A stretch of 64,000 bases of DNA from an uncultured Lachnospiraceae bacterium (GTDB lineage Bacteria > Bacillota > Clostridia > Lachnospirales > Lachnospiraceae). Numbering within the stretch: position 1 is the stretch's first letter; every line of letters begins with the position of its first letter. Of this stretch, positions 33,688-42,203 are shown in pieces. The DNA is taken from NCBI GenBank assembly GCA_948794795.1, contig CAQGLR010000005.1, positions 1-64,000 of the forward strand, given 5' to 3'. A program made the position numbers and the translations under genes. The notes below the pieces were generated by a model. The model was not told the DNA's origin. It searched no databases and saw nothing but the letters and a program-made list of their open reading frames with translations.

Positions 33688-34194
33688 TTAATCAAGTAAT
33701 CCTTTCATTATATGGACTGTAATAATATTTGTTTCTGTATTTACTTCCTTTACACAATCAGGTATATCTGGCAGCAGTACATCTTTTCCATTATGTGTCA
33801 CTACAAATACTAAGTTAGCACCTGTTTCCATTACATCTTTAAGAATACCAAAGTCTTCTCCCTCATCAGTTACTACTTTCATCCCAAGCATATCTGCAAT
33901 ATAACATTCCCCCTCCTCAAGAGGAATTGCATTTTCCCTTGTTACATACAGTTCACAGCCCTTGTATTTCTCTATATCATTTATATTATCAATACCTTTG
34001 AATTTCACAATCACAAGGTTTTTAAAATACCTTGCAGATACAACCTCCAAAGTTTTCTGTTCTTTTCCAGTATCAAGTATAACATCTTTAAGGTAATCAA
34101 ATCTCTTTGGCTCCCCTGTTGTAGGAAATACCTTTACTTCACCACGTATACCATGTGTATTGGCAATAACGCCAACCCTGAACAAATCTGACAT
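33688..34194 (-). CDS. rimM: 16S rRNA maturation factor RimM
   Basis: RimM binds ribosomal protein S19 and helps mature the 30S head. The 168-residue protein has the N-terminal barrel (FRVGVIANTHGIRGEVKVFPTTGEPKRF) and the C-terminal PRC barrel (CYIADMLGMKVVTDEGEDFGILKDV; DVLLPDIPDCVKEVN). GGGAGG lies just before the ATG at 34194; the frame opens six codons earlier without a better site. The gene order khpA-rimM-trmD is the usual Firmicute one. Confidence 0.95.
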   Translation of the reverse strand: MSDLFRVGVIANTHGIRGEVKVFPTTGEPKRFDYLKDVILDTGKEQKTLEVVSARYFKNLVIVKFKGIDNINDIEKYKGCELYVTRENAIPLEEGECYIADMLGMKVVTDEGEDFGILKDVMETGANLVFVVTHNGKDVLLPDIPDCVKEVNTETNIITVHIMKGLLD

Positions 34195-34273
34195 ATTTAC
34201 CTCCCGTTTCATTCCTCACATATGGCTAAACCAAAAAGCGCCTATACCAAATGGCACAGGCGTTTAACCAACA

Positions 34274-34504
34274 TTACTGTCCTATTTCAACGGTTACTTT
34301 CTTATCAGTTCTAGAAGCAGCCGCCTTTACCATTGCACGTATTGCTTTGGCAATGCGGCCTTGCTTTCCAATAACCTTACCCATATCATCCTGTGCAACT
34401 TTCAGCTCATAGATGATTTCATTATCTTTTTCAGTCTCTGTTACAGTGACCTCCTCAGGGTGGTCAGCAAGTGACTGTGCAAGAACTTCTATTAATTCTT
34501 TCAT
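34274..34504 (-). CDS. khpA: KH-domain RNA-binding protein KhpA
   Basis: A 76-residue single KH-domain protein (YlqC/KhpA type) containing MGKVIGKQGRIAKAIRAMVKAA, with the GxxG loop GKQG. In other Firmicutes KhpA pairs with KhpB (Jag) and affects cell division and small-RNA biology. It sits between rpsP and rimM, its standard position, with two ribosome-binding-like stretches (GGGAGG, AAGG) before the ATG. Confidence 0.93.
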   Translation of the reverse strand: MKELIEVLAQSLADHPEEVTVTETEKDNEIIYELKVAQDDMGKVIGKQGRIAKAIRAMVKAAASRTDKKVTVEIGQ

Positions 34505-34548
34505 TACCTTGAACCTCCCTTAACTGCATAGATGGATAATTTGAAATA

Positions 34549-34791
34549 TTATTCCATAATGCCAGCATGCTTTAAAAGCTTACCTACTGTTTCAGTTGGC
34601 TTTGCGCCATTAGCAAGCCACTTCTTAGCGCTTTCCTCATTAAACTTAAATACGCTAGGGTCATGGTTTGGGTCATAAGTGCCGATTTCCTCTATAAACC
34701 TTCCGTCTCTTGGAGACCTTGAATCAGCTACTACTATTCTATAAAAAGGAGCTTTCTTCTTGCCCATTCTTCTTAACCTGATTTTAACCAT
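34549..34791 (-). CDS. rpsP: ribosomal protein bS16
   Basis: An 80-residue 30S subunit protein (MVKIRLRRMGKKKAPFYRIVVADSRSPRDGRFIEEIGTYDP type start, cut here for brevity), with normal length and the usual GTYDP and KWLANGAKPTETV motifs. AAGGAGG precedes the ATG. It lies 67 bp after ffh. Confidence 0.97.
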   Translation of the reverse strand: MVKIRLRRMGKKKAPFYRIVVADSRSPRDGRFIEEIGTYDPNHDPSVFKFNEESAKKWLANGAKPTETVGKLLKHAGIME

Positions 34792-34857
34792 TTCTTAATT
34801 CACCTCCTTAAAATTTGTATCTATATCCAAATGCTATTAAAATAACATCCAAATACC

Positions 34858-36210
34858 CTACAGCCCAAAAGGCAGCTTAGGCAGTCCCAGCTTGCCTTTT
34901 TTCTTACCTTTGCCAGACATCATTCCAGACATCTGTTTCATCATTTTTTTAGACTGTTCATACTGTTTCATAAGTTTATTAACTTCTGATATGTCAACCC
35001 CTGCACCTTTGGCAATACGCCTTTTTCTTGAAGGGTTTATTATTGCAGGGTTTCCTCTTTCTTCAAATGTCATGGAATATATTATTGCCTCTATTCCTTT
35101 AAACATATCATCATCTATCTCAATATCACTTGGCAGACCCATTCCTGGCAGCATGCTTAAAATGCTCTTTATACCACCCATCTTCTTTAACTGCCCCATC
35201 TGGTCAAGGAAATCATTAAAATCAAACTCTGCCTTGCGGAACTTACGTTCCATCTCTTTTGCTTTGTCCTGGTCAAGCTCTGCCTCTGCCTTTTCAATAA
35301 GAGTAAGCACATCACCCATTCCAAGGATACGTGATGCCATGCGGTCAGGATAAAACTGTTCAAGGTCTGAAAGCTTTTCACCCATTCCTGCATAAAGTAT
35401 AGGACATCCTGTTACAGCCCTTATTGAAAGCGCTGCACCGCCTCTTGTATCACCATCAAGCTTTGTAAGTATAACACCATCAATTCCTATTTTTTCATTA
35501 AATGACTTTGCAACATTAACTGCATCCTGTCCAGTCATTGCATCCACAACAAGAAGTGACTGCGTAATATCAACATTTTCTTTTATCTCTATAAGCTCAG
35601 CCATCATGTCTTCATCAATATGAAGACGTCCTGCTGTATCAAGTATAACGACATTAAGGCTGTTTTTTACCGCATGTTCTATAGCGGCTTTTGCTATATT
35701 GGCAGGTGTATGGTTTGTTCCCATTGAAAACATTTCAACACCTTGTTTGCCAGCATTGACTTTAAGCTGTTCTATAGCAGCTGGACGGTAAATATCACAT
35801 CCAACAAGCAGCGGGTTACGCCCTTTTGATTTAAGCTTTCCAGCAATCTTAGCTGTAGTGGTAGTTTTTCCTGCACCTTGCAAGCCACACATAAGGATAA
35901 CTGAAACTTCGCTGGAAGGTTTAAGCTTAATTTCTGTTGTTTCACTGCCCATAAGGGCTACAAGCTCTTCATTGACAAGCTTTACTACCATCTGTCCAGG
36001 CGTAAGGCTGTTCATTACATCCTGTCCTACAGCCCTCTCCTGTATGGTTTTTATAAAATCTTTTACTACTTTAAAATTCACATCTGCCTCAAGCAATGCC
36101 ATCTTAACTTCTTTTAAAGCAGCCTTTACATCCTCTTCTGTAAGACGCCCTTTGCTGCGAAGGTTCTTAAAAACATTTTGTAATTTTTCAGTAAGACTAT
36201 CGAATGCCAT
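34858..36210 (-). CDS. ffh: signal recognition particle protein Ffh
   Basis: Ffh is the GTPase of the signal recognition particle, which with 4.5S/6S RNA and FtsY delivers membrane proteins to the translocon. The 450-residue protein has the N domain, the G domain motifs GLQGAGKTTTTAKIA (about 103-117), DTAGRLHID, TKLDGDTRGGA, and the Met-rich M domain from about 300, ending in the flexible KKKGKLGLPKLPFGL tail. AGGAGG precedes the ATG. Normally ylxM lies directly upstream; here it is 14 kb away, with repeats and a relic in between. Confidence 0.97.
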   Translation of the reverse strand: MAFDSLTEKLQNVFKNLRSKGRLTEEDVKAALKEVKMALLEADVNFKVVKDFIKTIQERAVGQDVMNSLTPGQMVVKLVNEELVALMGSETTEIKLKPSSEVSVILMCGLQGAGKTTTTAKIAGKLKSKGRNPLLVGCDIYRPAAIEQLKVNAGKQGVEMFSMGTNHTPANIAKAAIEHAVKNSLNVVILDTAGRLHIDEDMMAELIEIKENVDITQSLLVVDAMTGQDAVNVAKSFNEKIGIDGVILTKLDGDTRGGAALSIRAVTGCPILYAGMGEKLSDLEQFYPDRMASRILGMGDVLTLIEKAEAELDQDKAKEMERKFRKAEFDFNDFLDQMGQLKKMGGIKSILSMLPGMGLPSDIEIDDDMFKGIEAIIYSMTFEERGNPAIINPSRKRRIAKGAGVDISEVNKLMKQYEQSKKMMKQMSGMMSGKGKKKGKLGLPKLPFGL

Positions 36211-36306
36211 AGTAACCTCCTAAACTATACATTGTTAAATATAACACACTCTTTGGCACAAAGAGAAGTATAATATAAGAACCTGGTAATGTCAAGTTTT
36301 TTTCTT

Positions 36307-36641
36307 GACAAACCACGTCCATTTTATAAATTCCAATAATTTTTATTTATTTTTGAGGGGGGGGGGACGGACGGTTTCCATGCCAGAGCCAGAATATTCC
36401 ACACAGGGGTACGCTTCCGCTACGATAACCCACGCAACAGTGCATAGTATCCTTGTTTTATAAAAGAAATTGGCATTTCTTTTATAAAACCTAAGACAGG
36501 ATACAAGCACTGGCGGGGTTAAAGTACCCCTTTTGTGGAATTATTGCTGGCTCTGGCACCGGAAACCCTGTGTAATGGCACTCTCAAAAGATAAATAGAA
36601 ACTATTGGAATAAAATTTATGAAACGGACGTGCGTTTGTCC
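36307..36641. repeat. outer inverted repeat enclosing family B element
   Basis: GACAAACCACGTCC..AAATTCCAATA at 36307-36338 is inverted at about 36601-36641 (TATTGGAATAAAATTTATG..GGACGTGCGTTTGTC). The left part is the 65-bp unit also seen at 19.4 kb and contains a run of ten Gs (36357-36366). The family B element sits inside, so one repeat seems to have landed in or grown around another. Confidence 0.8.
36373..36568 (+). repeat. palindromic repeat, family B
   Basis: Ends GGTTTCCATGCCAGAGCCAG / CTGGCTCTGGCACCGGAAACC, then TTCCACA/TGTGGAA and GGGGTAC/GTACCCC. Within them is the fold ACGC-AAC-AGTGC-ATA-GTATCC..GGATAC-AA-GCACT-G-GCG and a terminal hairpin TTTTATAAAAGAAA/TTTCTTTTATAAAA. The internal-loop letters are the same as in families A and C although the stems differ. 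Confidence 0.88.
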
Positions 36642-36673
36642 TGGTCTGGAATTGACATATAAGTAAAAAATAA

Positions 36674-36859
36674 TTATCCAGAAAAAATCCTTACTCCAAA
36701 AAATTTAAAAAACAAATTACTATTAATATTGACAGTGATACGATTGACTTTTTCAAATTGCAAAGCGAAGATTCCGACATACCATATCAAACTCTTATCA
36801 ATCTGTATCTTTCCGACTGCGCAAAACAGAAAAAACAGCTACAAATATCATGGAAGTAA
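36674..36859 (+). pseudogene. CopG/BrnA-type antitoxin relic
   Basis: After an in-frame stop at 36671 the plus strand reads LSRKNPYSKKFKKQITINID, then DTIDFFKLQSEDSDIPYQT and LINLYLSDCAKQKKQL, ending QISWK and TAA. This matches the ribbon-helix-helix antitoxin type (KKQITI.LD.DTI.YFK..SEE.GIPYQ.LINLYL.DC) but lacks a start codon and the first ten or so residues. No toxin frame adjoins it. A terminator-like hairpin follows at once, as if the gene end were original. Confidence 0.75.
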
Positions 36860-36860
36860 A

Positions 36861-36906
36861 AAATCCAACCACTATTGGTTTTAAAACCAATAACGGTTGG
36901 ATTTTT
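36861..36906 (+). terminator. bidirectional terminator-type hairpin
   Basis: AATCCAACC..TATTGGTTTT pairs with AAAACCAATA..GGTTGGATT, preceded by AAAAA and followed by TTTTT. It directly follows the antitoxin relic. Confidence 0.85.
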
Positions 36907-37095
36907 AGACAATGGAGCTGAGGGAAACCAGACTCCTGTCCGGACATATATCCAATGTATTTCTACTGTCATAGCGGTTTTATCATCCCCTCCATATAAC
37001 GCCCACAAGAAGGCTTTATCCTTTAGCAGCTTCATATATACTTGTAAACAATTTATAAGATTTATTTTATATAATTCTGCAATATACAGCAGTTT

Positions 37096-37248
37096 TCCAA
37101 TGCCATGGTAAAAATATTATGCCATTAAAGGGGTGTTTTTAGAAACGCCAGTACTTGAATCTGGTTTCTTCAGATTCTATGTACTGTTGCGTTTCTAACA
37201 CAGCGCAAGCGTACCCCTGGATGGAATAATTTTTTACCATGGCATGGA
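37096..37248 (-). repeat. palindromic repeat, family C
   Basis: Ends TCCAATGCCATGGTAAAAAT / ATTTTTTACCATGGCATGGA and GGGGT/ACCCC. On the minus strand the inner fold reads TTAGAAACGC-AAC-AGTAC-ATA-GAATCTG..CAGATTC-AA-GTACT-G-GCGTTTCTAA; the 10-bp stem TTAGAAACGC/GCGTTTCTAA is perfect. It lies 40 bp downstream of the first secreted-protein gene. Confidence 0.88.
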
Positions 37249-37289
37249 ATCTGCGTTATATCATTATATTTCTATAAAAAGTATATTGT

Positions 37290-38951
37290 TTATTTTACTT
37301 TTACAGACCTGGTTTTTGACCATTCAGAATATACTTTTGCTTTTTTACCATTATTTTTAACTTCCTTATAAGTACGTACCCTTATATAATACTTTTTCCT
37401 TGACTTCTTGCATTTAACAACTTTACTGGTTTTAGAAGAATTGTTCTTTCTTTTGTAAACAGTCTGTTCAATTGATTTCTTTGGAAAATTCTTTTTTGTT
37501 GAATATTGTATCTGGTAACCTGTTACTTTTGCCGTACAGAAGAAATTTACCTTAATCTTCTTTTTTGATGTTCTACAACTTAAAAGTTTTGGAGCTTTTG
37601 GAACTACTTTAAACTTCTTAAGAAGCTCTGCTGTACCTCCATATTTTTCCCCTTTAAAAGTTACTTTGACAGTATAAATCCCCATATCTGGGCCTATAGG
37701 AGCAACTGTATAATCACTTTCACTGTTTAAAAGGTTTCCTTCACTATCTTTAATTTCAATATAAGAATAAATATTAATATCCTTTTTTGTATATATGGCA
37801 TAGTCTTTTTTCAGTTTTATAGTTTTTATTTTATTAATTTTTGTACTGCTTAAAACACTGTTACAATTTACACATTTAGTATTAATACTTCCATCTATAT
37901 TTAATAATGCTTTTTTAGTTACAGGAGTACCTGCTTTATGTCCAGCAGCTGGTGTTTTAACTCCATCTCTTATAATATCACCACAAAGACTGCACTCTGT
38001 ATGGCCGGTACCCTCTGTTAAACATCCTGGTTCTTTTTCACCCTCTTTAGTGTATAATACTGTCTGGTCTTCTTTGCAGGCATCCCTGCTAATTGTTATC
38101 ACTATAAATGTAGTAAAATAGTCTTCTGCATCCTCTGCTGTATATAATGCTGTTGCTTTAGCTGAACCTCCTGCTGGAATAGTTTTCCCAAAATACTTTT
38201 CATCCCATTCCCATCCATCTGGAAGTGGTACTGTTTCTACTGTTTTTACTTTATTACCAACTTTAATTGTATCATCTTTCATATTTTCTGGCATGTTTTT
38301 CTTAAAAATAGCAATAAGGTTTATGTTTCTTTCTGGTACAAATGTATACTCTGCTTCTGTACTAACCTGTTGCCCGTCTTCTGTCCACTCTATAAATACA
38401 TAACCAGGTGTTGCCTCAGCTTTCACTGTAACTGTATCCCCATTAAATACTACTTTCTGGCCACTTACTTTGCCAGTTTCCTCTTGTTCTGTTGAAACCT
38501 TAACATTAAAAATATTTTCTGGTAAATCTATATAATATCCTGGTATAAAAAAAGGCTTATCCATAGGCTCTGGTTTTTCTGTAACAGCAGGAATCTCTGG
38601 CTCTGGGGGTTGTGTTGGTTCTGAGGTTGGGGTTGGTTCCGGAGTCTGTGTTGGTTCTGGGGTTGGGGTTGGTGCAGGTTCCGGGGTCTGTGTTGGTTCT
38701 GGGGTTGGGGTTGGTTCCGGTTCTGGAGTTTGTGTTGGCTTAGAAGTATCTATTGTTTCTGGGGTTTGCGTTGGTTCTAGGGTTGGTGCGGGTGGGTCTG
38801 TTGTTATTAATTTTTCCCCTCTGTTTCCTGGTATATTATAAATATATTTTTGTTTAGTAATACCTCCTCTAACTGCTGTCTTTGTAGTAACTGGCAATGC
38901 ACTAATAACTATGGACAGCGCCACAATACTACTTAAGATTTTATTCCTCAT
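37290..38951 (-). CDS. secreted repeat protein with Pro/Thr linker and FN3-like C-terminus
   Basis: A 553-residue exported protein with a signal peptide (about 1-28). Residues about 50-125 are a repetitive Pro/Thr/Glu linker (TPEPTQTPEP type). Next comes a beta-domain of the InlB B-repeat kind (VKVSTEQEETGKVSGQ..GYVFIEWTEDGQQVSTEAEYTF, about 150-215), a module with cysteine pairs (HTECSLCGDIIRDGVK..CVNCN, about 305-370), and a final fibronectin-III-like domain (GYQIQYSTKKNF..YYIRVRTYKEV..SEWSK). No LPXTG motif or membrane anchor follows. It is a paralogue of the C-terminal half of the next gene. Function unknown; probably surface-associated. Confidence 0.8.
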   Translation of the reverse strand: MRNKILSSIVALSIVISALPVTTKTAVRGGITKQKYIYNIPGNRGEKLITTDPPAPTLEPTQTPETIDTSKPTQTPEPEPTPTPEPTQTPEPAPTPTPEPTQTPEPTPTSEPTQPPEPEIPAVTEKPEPMDKPFFIPGYYIDLPENIFNVKVSTEQEETGKVSGQKVVFNGDTVTVKAEATPGYVFIEWTEDGQQVSTEAEYTFVPERNINLIAIFKKNMPENMKDDTIKVGNKVKTVETVPLPDGWEWDEKYFGKTIPAGGSAKATALYTAEDAEDYFTTFIVITISRDACKEDQTVLYTKEGEKEPGCLTEGTGHTECSLCGDIIRDGVKTPAAGHKAGTPVTKKALLNIDGSINTKCVNCNSVLSSTKINKIKTIKLKKDYAIYTKKDINIYSYIEIKDSEGNLLNSESDYTVAPIGPDMGIYTVKVTFKGEKYGGTAELLKKFKVVPKAPKLLSCRTSKKKIKVNFFCTAKVTGYQIQYSTKKNFPKKSIEQTVYKRKNNSSKTSKVVKCKKSRKKYYIRVRTYKEVKNNGKKAKVYSEWSKTRSVKVK

Positions 38952-39014
38952 AAATACACTCCTTTTTACAATAGTGTACTGTCTTTTATATACAAACAGT
39001 ACACTATTTTTTAA

Positions 39015-42000
39015 TTACTCTGTTTTCACAGTCTTAATATTTGACCATCCAGAAAATACCTTTACAGTTTTTCCATTATATTTAACTTTTTTATAAGTAC
39101 GTATCCTTATATAATATTTCTTATTTGATTTTCCGCTTTTAAAAGAGATTGAAACTTTTTTATTATTTTTTATAGTTATTTTTTTAGCAGTTTTCTTTGT
39201 AAATTTCTTGTTTAATGAATACTGTATCTGGTAGCCTGATGTCTGTTTTCCTTGTTTCTTCCATTCCAATACAAATCCTTTTTTCTTTGACTTCACATTA
39301 GAAATATTTGTACCTTTAGGACATATTTTATAGGTTTGTTCTGTTGTTCCATTATATCTGCCTGTAAAAGTTATTTTAATATTATAAATTCCTGCCTTTT
39401 TCATTCCTTTTGCCCAGGAAACCTTATAATCAGTTCCCTGTTCCAGAATGTTTCCTTTACTATCTTTGACAGATACTAGAGGATGCTGGGTTTTATTGTT
39501 ATAAGTTCCACTTTTTGGAGAGAGTTCTATTTTAGCTGCTTTATTAATAACCGTATTATTTAAAACAGTACTGCATTTTATGCATTTACTTATAATACTT
39601 CCATCTTTATTTATTGTTGCCTTTACAATTACAGGTGTATCTTCTGTATGGCCATTAGCTGGTACTTTAATGCCATCCCTTACAATATCACCACAAATCC
39701 TGCACTCTGTATGTCCAATGCCGTCTTTTGTACAATCTGGTGCATATTCTCCTTCCTTTGTATATAATACTGTCTGGTTCTCTTCGCATATATCCCTTGT
39801 AATTGTTACTTTTAATTCTGTATTAATATACTCCTTGGCATCTTCTGCAGTATAAACTGCCATTGCAGTAACAGAACCGCCTGCAGTAATAGTTTTTGTG
39901 CTGTCCTGGCTGCTCCATTCCCATCCGTCTGGAAGTGGTACAAGAGATACGGTTTTTATACTATTGCCAACATGTATTGTATCCTGTACCCCGTTTACTG
40001 GTACATTCTTTTTAAATACTGCAGTAAGTGTCCTGTTTTTCTCTGCTTTAAATGTATATTCTGCATCTGTACTGGCTCTCTTGCCGTCTTCCTGCCACTC
40101 CATAAATATATACCCATCATTTGCCACAGCTTTAACTGTAATAGTTTCACCTTCCATTGCTTCTGTTCTTCCAGAAACTTTACCACCGTCAGCCGGGCTT
40201 GCCACCAGGACATTTGTAATAACATTCTTTACAGGAATATATGGGAATGGTATAATATTTCCTGGTTTCTGTGTACCATCAGGACTTGGTGATGGTGTCC
40301 CTCCTGCTGGTGGAACTGGTGTTTCTTCTGTAGATGGAGGGACTGTTACAGAAGGTATTTCTTCATAAACTGGTTCAGCTATAACCTCACTTGCTGGCAT
40401 AATAAACTGGCTGTCTGTTATAACTAATGTAGAAGGAATAACCTTCCACTCCTTAAACTGTTTACCTTCTGCTTTTTCTGGTACAAGTGTTACACTATCA
40501 CCTTTCTTATAGTATTCTATAACTGTACCACCTGGCTGCTTTATTGTAACTTTATACATCTTTTCAAAAACTGCCTCTGCCGTTACTGCTTCTGCTGGCA
40601 TTTTAAACTGGTTGTCTGTTATAACTAATTTATCAGGAGTAGTTTTCCATTCTTTAAACTTTAACTCCTCTGTACTAGCTTCTGGCACAAGGGTTACTAT
40701 TTCTCCTTCCTTATAATATTCTGTATACTCATTTTCTTTCTGCTTTACTGTAACTGGATAAAGCTGTTCATTATTATTTGTGTAAAAACTGTCACCTTTC
40801 TTAACAAGACCTGTGCCTGTAAAATTTAATAAATCATTATTCTCTGGCAAAACAACAGTTCCATTATTTACTATCTGTCCTTGGCCTGATACTTGCAAAG
40901 ATGCACTGTCTGGTATGGTAAGCACTATATCTTCTGGTACTGAAACAGACGCACCGTCTGGTACAGTAAGGGTTGCACCATCTGGCACAGTAAAGTTATC
41001 TGCAATCTCTATATCACCATATACATTTCCATTATTACCATCAAAAATTATGCTGGATTCTAATAATGAATCCGTACTTTCATATCCTTTTATTCCATCT
41101 GCTACAACAATACTTCCTGAAACTGTAATCTTTCCAGTACGTGGTATAATTGACGGATTCTGGGAATCTTCTCCTTTTGATACATTTACAACAGGACTGC
41201 TGCCACCCTCTTGCTTAATAATATTGACATTTTTGGCATAAAGTCCTGTCTCCTTCCCGCTGCAAGTTACATTGCCTCCAGTAATATTAAGAGTCTGTGT
41301 ATCTTCACCAGATAAATCATTCGATTGAATATGTATACATGAGAATCCTGATTTAATATTTATATCACCACCAGAAATATTAACTGTCTGGTTTCCGTCA
41401 TTCTGGGCTGGAATACCTGCAACAACAATACCAGACTGTGAAACATCAATATCAACTGTACCTCCGCTAATATTAACAGGCCCGTTTATTGTATAAATAC
41501 CATCTGTCTTAACAATTTCTTCTGGCACATTTATCTTAAGGCTTCCTCCCAGCACAGAAAAATCTTTCATAATTATACAAAATGCTGAATTTGTACTAAT
41601 GTCCCCAGATTTAATAGTAACAGACCTTCCAGAAAAGGCATACAATAAACTATTCGGCAAACCATATACTATATCCAGGCTTCCTTCTCCGTCTTCACTG
41701 ATTATATAATCAGATATACTTTTCTTACCATTCCCTCCATTTTCTTCCATATTTGAAGAAAATACAGGTCCATCTTTCTTTTGTGTAATTTCTAATATAT
41801 TGTGTCCACGCAATACAATATTTACTTCACTGTTTTCTGTTGTTAAATTATTAAAACAAAAAACATTGTCATATGTTTCTGACTGTATATAGCAATTCTC
41901 CAGTATCAGTGTACCCCCCCCCGCCTGGCCTGGTATCCACTGCCATCCTCCGCTTTCATCACCTGCAGCTTCTTCTGCCAGTACAAGAGTATCTGTAAGT

Positions 42001-42101
42001 ACAAGTGTTGGCGTTCCTGCCGCCTCAGCTTTTATATAAGCTGGGAGTGTACACAATACCATAGACAATGCAATAATAAAACTTAAAACTTTCTTTGCCA
42101 T
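39015..42101 (-). CDS. large secreted protein: beta-helix-like region, InlB-type repeats, FN3-like C-terminus
   Basis: A 1028-residue exported protein (signal peptide about 1-27). Residues about 30-440 form a Gly/Thr/Ser-rich, strand-rich region (SGGDINIKSG, TLNITGGNVT, PDGATLTVPDGASVSVPED) resembling the carbohydrate-binding/right-handed beta-helix segments of Lachnospiraceae surface proteins. Two tandem InlB-type repeats (YPVTVKQKENEYTEYYKEG; YKVTIKQPGGTVIEYYKKG, about 445-590), a Pro/Thr linker, a third B-repeat, the cysteine-pair module (HTECRICGDIVRDGIK) and the shared FN3-like end (GYQIQYSLNKKF..YYIRIRTYKKV) follow. It is 60 bp upstream of its smaller paralogue. No enzyme motif seen. 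Confidence 0.8.
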   Translation of the reverse strand: MAKKVLSFIIALSMVLCTLPAYIKAEAAGTPTLVLTDTLVLAEEAAGDESGGWQWIPGQAGGGTLILENCYIQSETYDNVFCFNNLTTENSEVNIVLRGHNILEITQKKDGPVFSSNMEENGGNGKKSISDYIISEDGEGSLDIVYGLPNSLLYAFSGRSVTIKSGDISTNSAFCIIMKDFSVLGGSLKINVPEEIVKTDGIYTINGPVNISGGTVDIDVSQSGIVVAGIPAQNDGNQTVNISGGDINIKSGFSCIHIQSNDLSGEDTQTLNITGGNVTCSGKETGLYAKNVNIIKQEGGSSPVVNVSKGEDSQNPSIIPRTGKITVSGSIVVADGIKGYESTDSLLESSIIFDGNNGNVYGDIEIADNFTVPDGATLTVPDGASVSVPEDIVLTIPDSASLQVSGQGQIVNNGTVVLPENNDLLNFTGTGLVKKGDSFYTNNNEQLYPVTVKQKENEYTEYYKEGEIVTLVPEASTEELKFKEWKTTPDKLVITDNQFKMPAEAVTAEAVFEKMYKVTIKQPGGTVIEYYKKGDSVTLVPEKAEGKQFKEWKVIPSTLVITDSQFIMPASEVIAEPVYEEIPSVTVPPSTEETPVPPAGGTPSPSPDGTQKPGNIIPFPYIPVKNVITNVLVASPADGGKVSGRTEAMEGETITVKAVANDGYIFMEWQEDGKRASTDAEYTFKAEKNRTLTAVFKKNVPVNGVQDTIHVGNSIKTVSLVPLPDGWEWSSQDSTKTITAGGSVTAMAVYTAEDAKEYINTELKVTITRDICEENQTVLYTKEGEYAPDCTKDGIGHTECRICGDIVRDGIKVPANGHTEDTPVIVKATINKDGSIISKCIKCSTVLNNTVINKAAKIELSPKSGTYNNKTQHPLVSVKDSKGNILEQGTDYKVSWAKGMKKAGIYNIKITFTGRYNGTTEQTYKICPKGTNISNVKSKKKGFVLEWKKQGKQTSGYQIQYSLNKKFTKKTAKKITIKNNKKVSISFKSGKSNKKYYIRIRTYKKVKYNGKTVKVFSGWSNIKTVKTE

Positions 42102-42203
42102 AATAACCCTTTCTGCCGCCTATACGGCTTAAAAATAATGAAAAATGTTATCTTTTGTATTTCTCAAAGCTGTAATATAATAACTGTTGTTAAACAAAAC
42201 TAA

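Noticed and set aside
36787..37035. 82-codon minus-strand frame
   Set aside because: It crosses the terminator hairpin and the antisense of the antitoxin relic; no ribosome-binding site or family pattern.
36307..37248. possible insertion sequence with transposase
   Set aside because: Only inverted repeats and an antitoxin relic are present; no transposase frame could be found on either strand.
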